Source: Vibrio ulleungensis
GTDB taxonomy: Bacteria; Pseudomonadota; Gammaproteobacteria; Enterobacterales; Vibrionaceae
DNA: 64,000 nt
Reading direction: 5' to 3'
Assembly (NCBI RefSeq): GCF_016900875.1
Contig: NZ_JAFEUM010000002.1
Location: forward strand, 310,001-374,000
Under the pieces are notes generated by a model, which had not been told where the DNA came from, made no database searches, and worked only from the letters and a program-made list of their open reading frames with translations. Both the position numbers and the translations under genes were made by a program. Positions 16,499 to 23,659 of this stretch are shown piece after piece. The first letter of the stretch is position 1, and each line of letters begins with the position of its first letter.

Positions 16499-18649
16499 CT
16501 ATACGCGTAGAACACGCTGCGCCATATCGAACAGATCCAGTTCTCGATGTTGATGGGCTAAAAAACTTATTGAATGTACGCTGACTTTGCCTTCCATCAC
16601 ATCAGACTTTAGTTGTGTACTCGCAGGCAGAATTGGGCAGCTTAACTGAGGCCAACCGCTTAAACCTGCTATTGCTGTCAATCCTAATAACTGCTCTCTT
16701 GAATTATTGTTGGCCGTACCATGGGCAGATAACAGACTCTCTGCTGTTGGGGCAGTAGTTGGGGTTGTGGGTAACATCAACACCACACCTTTGGGTAACC
16801 AAAATGGCAATGCATCACGCCACTGTTTTAGCCATTTGTCGGCTTGAATCTGCTTTGTTAAAGGAATAGATTCTCCCCAATCAATACGTTGACGAACCGA
16901 TTCTCCAAAACTATTTTTATGCGCGGATAACCACTCGTAGTGCGTACGCCAGATAGACTCCGCCTGCAACACTGAAAAACACGCTGCTCGCTGCTTACTG
17001 TCTAATACTGGAGGGTCGAGTTGCATCTTTTCGCCTTCGTAAGTGTTAAAAAGTTTCCGCGACAACTGTTTCGTTTTAGCGTCGACACCACTCCATAGCG
17101 CCTCACACCAAGCCAGCGGCCTATCGACACTTTTACGCAGTGCCAAGGTTTGCAGCTCATTGTGATTGAGCAGCACACAGCTGGCTTTTTTGAGCGCCTG
17201 CATATCGCGAGTCAGCAGCCCAACGGTATCAAACCGAGGTGCTAGCGGAACCATTCCTTTGGTCGAGATACTGTTCTGGGTTGGCCTTAAGCCATATAAG
17301 CCACAGTAACTCGCGGGCACTCTTACCGAGCCTCCGGTGTCACTGGCAAGCCCAATGTCAGACTCTCCTCTGGCAACGGACACTGCCGCGCCAGAGCTGG
17401 ATCCACCTGACAGATGGTTATCACTGTGTGGGTGGAGTGACAGTCCATAATGACTATTGTCTCCTGCAAGGGAATACGCTAATTCATCCAATTGCGTCTT
17501 ATCACCCAACTGCGCCCCAGAATCCAACAGCCTTGTTACAGCTTCTGCATGCTGAGTTGCTGGCTGCGCTGTTTCTGCCCATATAGGCAACCCTGCACCC
17601 GTGATTGTCCCCTCAACATCAAACAGATCTTTCACCGATACCGTCAGACCCGATAACACGCCTTCTCCCTTTAGTGGGATCGCACTGCGCAAGTCGGCAA
17701 CTACATGGTTTTGCTTTAAAGGCGCCACCAACTTCGATGACGCGGTATTATGTGGATGCTCCGCTAACCAATGCTCAGCAATCGCCTCTCGGGTTGTGCA
17801 CCACACATCATCAAATCCTTTCACATAATCTAAAAAGCGTCGCAATCCTGCCAATCGGCCAGGACGTCCTGCCAATCGACAGTGCAAGCCGATACTAAGC
17901 ATCTTAGGTGAATCAGCCCCTTCTTGATAAAGCTCATCAAAGGCGTCTTTCAAATATAGGAAGAAATGCTCACCGGTATTAAAGCCTTGTGGTGTAGCAA
18001 ATCGCATATCATTGCTGTCTAACGTATAAGGAACAATCAACAATGGCTTACTGTACTGGGTATCCCAATAAGGCAGATCATCGGCGTAGCTGTCTGCGCA
18101 ATAGAGAATGTCGTCTCGCTCTGCGATGATTTTGAGCGTGTGAGGGCTTGTGCGTCCGGTATACCAGCCTTTGGGTTTACTGCCAGTTACGCGCTTATGG
18201 ATCTCAATCGCTTGCTCAATATGCTCGCGCTCTTGCTGCTCAGTAAAGTGCTGGTAATGGATCCAGCGAAGGCCATGACTAGCAATCTCCCAATTAGACT
18301 GCTGCATTGCAGCGACAGCGCTTGGATTTCTCTCTAATGCGGTGGCCACTCCAAACACAGTAACGGGAATTTGGTATTGATTAAACAATCGATGTAAGCG
18401 CCAAAATCCACTTCGACTGCCGTACTCATATATCGACTCCATGCTTAAATGACGATCGGAATATGACTCGGCTCCGACAATTTCTGACAAAAACTGCTCT
18501 GAGCCCTCGTCACCATGAAGAACACAATTTTCTCCGCCCTCTTCATAATTCACTACAAATTGCAGCGCTATTTTCGCATCAAATGGCCAATGAGGGTTTG
18601 GGGGAAGCTCTCCATAGCCTATGAGATCCCTTGGGTATTGATTGGTCAT
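16499..18649 (-). CDS. puuE: Fusion of PuuE-type allantoinase and amidase-signature hydrolase
   Basis: A 716-aa two-domain protein. Residues 1-300 match PuuE, the polysaccharide-deacetylase-like allantoinase (MTNQYPRDLIGYGELPPNP; NYEEGGENC; SHGLRW; GWYTGRTSPHT; GLHCRLAGRPGR), which opens S-allantoin to allantoate. Residues about 320-716 form a complete amidase-signature domain with catalytic Lys (VSVKDLFD, about 340), the SGGSSSGAAV loop (about 414-423) and nucleophile Ser in SDTGGSVRVPAS (about 441). PuuE is normally a stand-alone protein of about 300 aa. AtzE/HpxY-type amidases work on oxalurate-like ureido acids, so the second domain may act late in the same pathway. The ATG at 18649 has AGGAG 5 nt upstream. 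It is the first gene of the leftward operon. Confidence 0.88.
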   Translation of the reverse strand: MTNQYPRDLIGYGELPPNPHWPFDAKIALQFVVNYEEGGENCVLHGDEGSEQFLSEIVGAESYSDRHLSMESIYEYGSRSGFWRLHRLFNQYQIPVTVFGVATALERNPSAVAAMQQSNWEIASHGLRWIHYQHFTEQQEREHIEQAIEIHKRVTGSKPKGWYTGRTSPHTLKIIAERDDILYCADSYADDLPYWDTQYSKPLLIVPYTLDSNDMRFATPQGFNTGEHFFLYLKDAFDELYQEGADSPKMLSIGLHCRLAGRPGRLAGLRRFLDYVKGFDDVWCTTREAIAEHWLAEHPHNTASSKLVAPLKQNHVVADLRSAIPLKGEGVLSGLTVSVKDLFDVEGTITGAGLPIWAETAQPATQHAEAVTRLLDSGAQLGDKTQLDELAYSLAGDNSHYGLSLHPHSDNHLSGGSSSGAAVSVARGESDIGLASDTGGSVRVPASYCGLYGLRPTQNSISTKGMVPLAPRFDTVGLLTRDMQALKKASCVLLNHNELQTLALRKSVDRPLAWCEALWSGVDAKTKQLSRKLFNTYEGEKMQLDPPVLDSKQRAACFSVLQAESIWRTHYEWLSAHKNSFGESVRQRIDWGESIPLTKQIQADKWLKQWRDALPFWLPKGVVLMLPTTPTTAPTAESLLSAHGTANNNSREQLLGLTAIAGLSGWPQLSCPILPASTQLKSDVMEGKVSVHSISFLAHQHRELDLFDMAQRVLRV

Positions 18650-18743
18650 CACTGCTCCTAACCATTAACACTGAATCGCTCACCAAGACATTGACTTGTC
18701 TGTTGGATTTGCACTTCATTTCAAACTTGTTATCAGTTGGTTA

Positions 18744-18768
18744 AGCAAAAATCTGACCAATTGTTCAG
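18744..18768 (-). promoter_or_regulatory. RutR-like operator fused to a sigma-54 promoter upstream of the puuE fusion
   Basis: The palindrome CTGACCAATTGTTCAG (18753-18768) matches the RutR box except for a few outer bases. Read on the minus strand, its half TTGGTCA starts TTGGTCAGATTTTTGCT (18760 to 18744), a GG-N10-GC sigma-54 promoter with a TTTGC -12 element. Transcription would begin near 18733, about 85 nt before the ATG. The site lies between tetR and the operon it would control. A lone TGGTGC half-site at 18817-18822 is the only NtrC-like sequence noted upstream. Confidence 0.7.
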
Positions 18769-18778
18769 GAAATTAATT

Positions 18779-19414
18779 TTAAGAGCTCGAAACCGCTAAA
18801 TTTAGTCCTCGTAAAATGGTGCTTACGGTAAATTCTTGCGCCTGTAAAAACTCATCGTCGGATAATTCTCGACCTTTTAATAAGGTAATTTCCGTGTCGA
18901 AATCGGCGTAAAACTGGGTTGTGCCCCAGATCATGAACAGCAGGTAGTACGGGTCTATTTTGGCCATTAGCCCTTGTTCGCCCCAGCTTTCAATCACGCT
19001 ATGTTGGTGGTGGGTCCACTGGATCATCGGTCGTTCAAGGACATCTCGTATGTTTGGAGCACCTTGTATAATTTCCATAGCAAATATTTTGGAATGAAGC
19101 GGGTGTGAACGGCTGTATTGCATCTTTTGCTCAATGTAGGTTCGCAGCACAGCCGCAGGGTCTTGCTGGGCTTTATCGGCGCTAAACCCCTGATTCCACA
19201 TATCCATTATGTCGCTAAGGAGCGCTTTATATAACCCTGTTTTCGACTTGAAATAGTAAAGAATATTCGCTTTGGGTAGGTCCACACAATCGGCGATTGC
19301 TTGCAACGACGTCCCTTTAAATCCATGTTTAGCAAACTGTTTAGCGGCAGCTTGTAAAATGCGTGCTTCGTTGCGTTGACGTATGGTACCACTTGCTTTT
19401 AGAACACTTTCCAT
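18779..19414 (-). CDS. RutR-like TetR-family transcriptional regulator
   Basis: A 211-aa TetR-family protein. The HTH is at about residues 27-50 (GFKGTSLQAIADCVDLPKAN, followed by LYYFKSK). The ligand domain shows strong similarity to RutR: FAMEIIQGAPNIRDVL and IDPYYLLFMIWGTTQFYADF correspond to conserved RutR segments. E. coli RutR represses pyrimidine degradation and transport, is released by uracil or thymine, and recognises TTGACCA-N2-TGGTCAA. Four near-matches to that box surround this gene, so it probably controls the purine locus. The ligand could be a pyrimidine or a purine intermediate. The ribosome site is weak, which fits low-level expression. Confidence 0.85.
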   Translation of the reverse strand: MESVLKASGTIRQRNEARILQAAAKQFAKHGFKGTSLQAIADCVDLPKANILYYFKSKTGLYKALLSDIMDMWNQGFSADKAQQDPAAVLRTYIEQKMQYSRSHPLHSKIFAMEIIQGAPNIRDVLERPMIQWTHHQHSVIESWGEQGLMAKIDPYYLLFMIWGTTQFYADFDTEITLLKGRELSDDEFLQAQEFTVSTILRGLNLAVSSS

Positions 19415-19603
19415 CTGCTTTTCAAACCCTTATCGCTATCGTATCACATAGTCTCGGTAGATCATTACCATCTATAAACCGCGAAATTGTGTCAAGTATT
19501 TCATCACTCCAAGAGTGATTGCCTATTCGAACAAAAGGCGATTAAAAAATTTTTATCGCTCTGCGAATACTCAACCATCTAGACTCTTTGTAGGTCAAAA
19601 CAT

Positions 19604-19629
19604 CGCACCAACATCGTGCAGCTGCACCA
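19604..19629 (+). promoter_or_regulatory. NtrC-like enhancer boxes upstream of the transporter operon
   Basis: CGCACCAACATCGTGCA (19604-19620) agrees with the NtrC consensus TGCACCA-N3-TGGTGCA at 12 of 14 defined positions. A further perfect half-site TGCACCA begins at 19623. The box centre is about 106 bp upstream of the predicted sigma-54 start site, the usual enhancer distance. The match is by eye. Confidence 0.6.
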
Positions 19630-19682
19630 GAGGGTGACACATTTTCACAACAAATGAACAACAAAGCCCCCAAATGCCATTT

Positions 19683-19707
19683 CTGAACACTTGGTCAAGT
19701 TATTGCA
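19683..19707 (+). promoter_or_regulatory. RutR-like operator overlapping a sigma-54 promoter (transporter operon)
   Basis: CTGAACACTTGGTCAA (19683-19698) resembles the RutR palindrome, with a perfect right half. TTGGTCAAGTTATTGCA (19691-19707) has the invariant sigma-54 GG (19693-19694) and GC (19705-19706) separated by exactly 10 nt, with TTGCA at -12. Binding of the TetR protein would directly block the -24 element. Confidence 0.7.
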
Positions 19708-19755
19708 TTAATTAGTCCATTGTTACAAAAAGTAAGCACAAGGGAGTGTGTCATC

Positions 19756-21288
19756 ATGGACTCTACACCACTGATTGAATTGTGGAATCTGAGTAAATTG
19801 TTTCCGGGGGTAATCGCCAACGACAATGTCAGTTTCGACATTAAAAAAGGCGAAATCGTTGCGCTTCTTGGTGAGAACGGAGCTGGAAAATCAACCTTAG
19901 TTAAAATGATCTATGGGGTGAATCGACCTGACGATGGGGCTATTTTGTGGGAAAACAAAGAAGTATCAATTCGATCTCCCAACCAAGCTCGTGCATTAGG
20001 TATTGGTATGGTTTTTCAACACTTTTCGGTTTTCGAAACCCTGACGGTTAAAGAAAATATTGCGCTTGGGCTCGACAAAGAATTTTTACGCGATATTGAA
20101 GATCTCTCCGCGTGCATTAACACCATTAGCCAAAAATACGATTTACACGTCGACCCCGATCGCTACGTGCACAGTTTAAGCATTGGCGAACGTCAACGTG
20201 TAGAAATCGTTCGCTGCCTCATTCAAGATGTAAAATTGCTTATTTTGGATGAACCCACTTCTGTTTTAACCCCTTTGGAGGTAGCTGGGCTATTTCGTGT
20301 TTTGCGTCAGTTGGCCTCTGAAGGCAGCTCCATTTTGTTTATCAGCCACAAACTCAACGAAGTGACCGAGCTATGTGATCGAGCGGTGATACTGCGTGGC
20401 GGTAAAGTGAGCGGACACTGTAATCCTAAGCAAGAAACCTCCGCCAGTATCGCCCGCATGATGGTGGGCGACGAAGCGGAGATCACCACCTCATTTACTA
20501 AAAAGCACGCACAACACGAGCTTTTACGCACCCACCAACTCACGCTGGCAGCTTCTCACCCATTTGGTTGCGGACTTACTGATGTGAACTTATCGATTAA
20601 GCAAGGCGAGATCATTGGCATTGCAGGTGTCGCCGGAAATGGACAAGACGACTTACTGGAAGCGCTAAGCGGCGAAGATGCTCGTATCCCAAATGAATCC
20701 ATTGTGTTTATGGACGCCCAGATTGGTCAGTTGGATCCTCATCAACGCCGATTAAAAGGGATCACTCACGTGCCAACCAATCGGTTAGGTCAAGGCGCGG
20801 TGCCAGAGATGTCTCTTATAGACAATACGCTTTTGACAAACAGTCACCGCTTTATCCGTTTTGGTCTGATTGCAAAAAAATCACTGAAAGCATTGACTCA
20901 AACATTAATCAAGCGCCACCAAGTTAAGTGCTCGGGCGACACTGCTCAGGCCAAAAGCTTATCTGGGGGCAACCTTCAAAAATTCATTATCGGACGAGAG
21001 ATAGAACAGACGCCAAAACTATTGCTGTGTGCCCACCCCACATGGGGCGTAGATATTGCGGCAGCGAGTGCCATTCACCGTAACCTGATTGCCCTTCGCG
21101 ATGCTGGGTCAAGTGTGTTGGTGGTGTCTGAGGACATAGACGAGTTATACATGATTTGCGATCGCATTGGCGCACTGTATGAAGGGCAACTGTCGCCTAT
21201 TGAACCCGTCGATAAACTGAATAAAGAAACCATTGGCCAATGGATGGCCGGTGCATTCGTTGAACGTAAGGATATCGCTCATGCTTAA
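19756..21288 (+). CDS. Nucleoside/purine-type ABC transporter, double ATP-binding subunit
   Basis: A 510-aa ABC ATPase with two nucleotide-binding domains in tandem, as in RbsA-like and YufO/NupO-type importers. Domain 1 has Walker A GENGAGKST (about 39-47), signature LSIGERQ (about 141) and Walker B LLILDEPTSV. Domain 2 has a degenerate Walker A (GVAGNGQDDLLEAL) but retains LSGGNLQK, typical of this family. The ATG at 19756 was chosen because AAGGGAG lies 9 nt upstream. It overlaps the next permease gene by 8 bp. With the two permeases and Bmp it should import nucleosides or free purines, given the adjacent catabolic genes. Confidence 0.88.
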   Translation: MDSTPLIELWNLSKLFPGVIANDNVSFDIKKGEIVALLGENGAGKSTLVKMIYGVNRPDDGAILWENKEVSIRSPNQARALGIGMVFQHFSVFETLTVKENIALGLDKEFLRDIEDLSACINTISQKYDLHVDPDRYVHSLSIGERQRVEIVRCLIQDVKLLILDEPTSVLTPLEVAGLFRVLRQLASEGSSILFISHKLNEVTELCDRAVILRGGKVSGHCNPKQETSASIARMMVGDEAEITTSFTKKHAQHELLRTHQLTLAASHPFGCGLTDVNLSIKQGEIIGIAGVAGNGQDDLLEALSGEDARIPNESIVFMDAQIGQLDPHQRRLKGITHVPTNRLGQGAVPEMSLIDNTLLTNSHRFIRFGLIAKKSLKALTQTLIKRHQVKCSGDTAQAKSLSGGNLQKFIIGREIEQTPKLLLCAHPTWGVDIAAASAIHRNLIALRDAGSSVLVVSEDIDELYMICDRIGALYEGQLSPIEPVDKLNKETIGQWMAGAFVERKDIAHA

Positions 21289-22420
21289 GGTCGAGCCTAG
21301 AGTAGAAAGTTCTGCATTAATGGGGTGGCTGTCTCCAGTATTAGCCATCGTACTCACTATGTGTGTCAGCAGTATAATGTTCAATGCGCTGGATATTCGT
21401 GTATTAGACGCATTGGACGTGTTTGTCGTCCAACCGCTTACCGACCCCTATAATTTGGGCGAGCTAATGGTAAAAACAGCGCCATTGCTGCTGTGCGCTG
21501 TCGGCTTGGCTCTCTGCTACAAAGCCAACGTTTGGAACATTGGTGCAGAAGGTCAGCTTCTCATTGGTGCGGTCGCCGCCAGCACCATCGCTGTTCAAGC
21601 CACCGAGCAAAGCAGCGCCGCAATCAGTCTGCTTGCTTTACTTGTAGGGATTGTCGCTGGTATGGCGTGGGCCGCTATTCCTACCCTCCTGTATCGCCTC
21701 TTTCACACCAATATAATTCTGACCACTATCATGCTCAATTACGTCGGTTTGTATACGCTACTATGGGCCGTTCATGGGCCGTTAGCTGATCCGCAAGGCT
21801 TTGGCTTTCCTGAGTCGGTAATATTCGCCGATCCAGTCTTGCTGCCTACGATTATGGAGCAAGGCCGTGCGACGATTAGCATTATAGTCGCTGTGGTCTG
21901 CGCAATCATCGCAGGCATGGTGCTGTATAAAACCGTGCCTGGTTTTCAACTTCGCGTGTTTGGTGAAGAGCCGTCTGCTGCACGATACAGCGGTTTTTCA
22001 AACAAAAAGATAATTTGGGCAGTCATGTTATGCGCTGGTGCACTAGCAGGACTTGCAGGCGCTGCCGAAGTCACAGGTCCCATTGGGCAACTGATCCCCT
22101 CGGTTTCACCTGGTTACGGCTATGCCGCCATAATTGTTGCCTATCTAGGGCGATTAAATCCAATTGCTATCATCTTCGCGGCGTTTTTCATGGGGACTCT
22201 GTATATGGGGTCCGATCTCGCGCAGATTGAATTGGGGTTGCCTACAGCGATAACCGGTTTGTTTCAAGGAACGCTGCTGTTTTTCTTGCTGGCGTGCGAT
22301 TTTCTAATCTATTACCAAATTAAAATTGTCCCTTGGCCTTCTAATAAAAACCGCCGTCAAGCGCTCGATGAGTCACGCACTCAAACCAAAACCAAACCGA
22401 CCGTTCAAGGAGCGAACTAA
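21281..22420 (+). CDS. ABC transporter permease, nucleoside type (YufP/NupP-like)
   Basis: A 379-aa integral membrane permease of the BPD_transp_2 group, with about eight to ten hydrophobic segments. NVWNIGAEGQLLIGAVAAS is the family signature near residues 80-100, and GEEPSAARYSGFSNKK is the cytoplasmic loop that contacts the ATPase. The start is set by the ATG at 21281, which overlaps the ATPase gene end (ATGCTTAA) and has AAGGA upstream. The stop codon overlaps the next ATG (TAATG), so translation is coupled. Confidence 0.88.
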   Translation: MLKVEPRVESSALMGWLSPVLAIVLTMCVSSIMFNALDIRVLDALDVFVVQPLTDPYNLGELMVKTAPLLLCAVGLALCYKANVWNIGAEGQLLIGAVAASTIAVQATEQSSAAISLLALLVGIVAGMAWAAIPTLLYRLFHTNIILTTIMLNYVGLYTLLWAVHGPLADPQGFGFPESVIFADPVLLPTIMEQGRATISIIVAVVCAIIAGMVLYKTVPGFQLRVFGEEPSAARYSGFSNKKIIWAVMLCAGALAGLAGAAEVTGPIGQLIPSVSPGYGYAAIIVAYLGRLNPIAIIFAAFFMGTLYMGSDLAQIELGLPTAITGLFQGTLLFFLLACDFLIYYQIKIVPWPSNKNRRQALDESRTQTKTKPTVQGAN

Positions 22421-23346
22421 TGGATGCACTATTGATTCAACAACTGGCTATAGCCGCGTTAAAAACCGGCACTCCACTGCTATTGATCGCGCTAGGTGAA
22501 CTGATTTGTGAGAAGTCGGGGGTGTTAAATCTCGGCCAAGAAGGCATGATGCTCATGGGCGCAATGGCAGGGTTTGCTGGAGCGTTTTACACCGGTAACC
22601 TTTGGTTTGGGGTGATGCTAGCGATGGTCGCAGGCATGACCATGTCGCTATTGTTTGGCCTTTTGTCACTTAAGCTTAATACCAACCAAGTGGCGACCGG
22701 ACTGGCACTGACCATCTTTGGCACAGGACTCAGTGCGTTTTTGGGCAGCTCACTGGTAGGGGCAACCTTAGACGGTTTCGCGCCATTCGCCATCCCAGGG
22801 CTGAGTCAAATCCCATTCTTAGGCCCGCTACTGTTTAATCAAGACTTATTAGTGTATTTGAGTTTTATCTTGGTGGCAGTAAGCGCTTATGTGATGGGCT
22901 ATACGCGTATTGGACTCACACTACGAGCGGTGGGTGAAAATCCTCACGCCGCCAACGCGCTAGGGATCAAAGTTGTGGCAGTTAGGCTAGGTGCGACCCT
23001 ATTTGGTGGTGCAATGGCCGGCTTAGCCGGTGCCTATCTGTCCCTTGCGTACACACCAATGTGGATGGAAAACATGACAGCAGGACGAGGCTGGATAGCG
23101 CTCGCACTGGTGGTGTTTGCTTCATGGAAAATAGGCTATTTAGTGCTGGGGGCCTACCTATTTGGTTTCGCTTCCATATTGCACCTTGTGATGCAAGGTA
23201 TGGGTGTGGACATATCGCCAAACTTACTGGCGATGATCCCCTATTTGGCCACCATCATTGTCATGGTCCTCATAAGCTCTAATGCGCTTAAGCAAAAGCT
23301 TGCGACCCCAATGAGCCTTGGTAAACCCTTCGACGCACGCGTCTAA
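22420..23346 (+). CDS. ABC transporter permease, nucleoside type (YufQ/NupQ-like)
   Basis: A 308-aa permease, the second half of the heterodimeric channel. GVLNLGQEGMMLMGAMAGF matches the family signature, and VGENPHAANALGIKV is the coupling helix. About eight hydrophobic segments are visible. It shares one base with the upstream permease gene. A strong terminator follows, so the binding-protein gene bmp is expressed from its own promoter. Confidence 0.88.
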   Translation: MDALLIQQLAIAALKTGTPLLLIALGELICEKSGVLNLGQEGMMLMGAMAGFAGAFYTGNLWFGVMLAMVAGMTMSLLFGLLSLKLNTNQVATGLALTIFGTGLSAFLGSSLVGATLDGFAPFAIPGLSQIPFLGPLLFNQDLLVYLSFILVAVSAYVMGYTRIGLTLRAVGENPHAANALGIKVVAVRLGATLFGGAMAGLAGAYLSLAYTPMWMENMTAGRGWIALALVVFASWKIGYLVLGAYLFGFASILHLVMQGMGVDISPNLLAMIPYLATIIVMVLISSNALKQKLATPMSLGKPFDARV

Positions 23347-23383
23347 CTTTCCGCTTCTTTTAGTCGGGTCTACACAACAAGAT

Positions 23384-23413
23384 AAAGAGAGCCTTAATCC
23401 GCTCTCTTTTTTT
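23384..23413 (+). terminator. Rho-independent terminator of the ATPase-permease operon
   Basis: A 9-bp stem AAAGAGAGC / GCTCTCTTT (23384-23392, 23401-23409) with an 8-nt loop is followed by a continuous T-run, 38 bp after the permease stop. It separates the permease genes from bmp. Confidence 0.88.
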
Positions 23414-23426
23414 GTGCACTTTTGAA

Positions 23427-23457
23427 TGCATCATTTATGTGCAGCTGCGCATAAATG
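23427..23457 (+). promoter_or_regulatory. NtrC-like box overlapping a 26-bp palindrome upstream of bmp
   Basis: TGCATCATTTATGTGCA (23427-23443) matches 11 of 14 defined positions of the NtrC consensus, about 170 bp upstream of the predicted bmp start site. Overlapping it is a 26-bp near-perfect palindrome from 23432 to 23457 (CATTTATG and CATAAATG arms around GCAGCTGC, one mismatched pair). The palindrome shares GTGCAGCTGC with the 19616 site. It may serve a second regulator. Confidence 0.45.
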
Positions 23458-23571
23458 GTACATATAAATTACATTTCCGTTAACTTCTCAGCTAATCCAC
23501 GAAAACAATACACGCATAAGTTATTGAAAAATAAAGAAACAAAATATAACTCACTCCGTAACACAAAAAAC

Positions 23572-23596
23572 ACGACCAATTGGTCAACTTTTTGCA
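23572..23596 (+). promoter_or_regulatory. RutR-like operator overlapping a sigma-54 promoter (bmp)
   Basis: ACGACCAATTGGTCAA (23572-23587) is the best RutR-box match in the window; only the first two bases differ. TTGGTCAACTTTTTGCA (23580-23596) carries GG at 23582-23583 and GC at 23594-23595, exactly 10 nt apart. The predicted start near 23606 leaves a leader of about 54 nt before the ATG at 23660. Confidence 0.75.
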
Positions 23597-23659
23597 AACA
23601 CAACATATCAGTAACAAACAAAAATGTGCTGACTACGGTCAGCAGTGATGGAGAAAGCG

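Larger units (their letters stand above)
19415..19755. other. Divergent regulatory region between tetR and the transporter operon
   Basis: No gene is seen in these 341 bases. They hold a 7-bp inverted repeat ATCACTC-CAA-GAGTGAT (19503-19519), a second shorter one GCGAT/ATCGC around an A/T core (19538-19559), an NtrC-like box, the palindrome GTGCAGCTGCAC (19616-19627), and the RutR-like/sigma-54 composite promoter. The leader from the predicted start near 19718 to the ATG at 19756 is about 38 nt. Confidence 0.65.
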
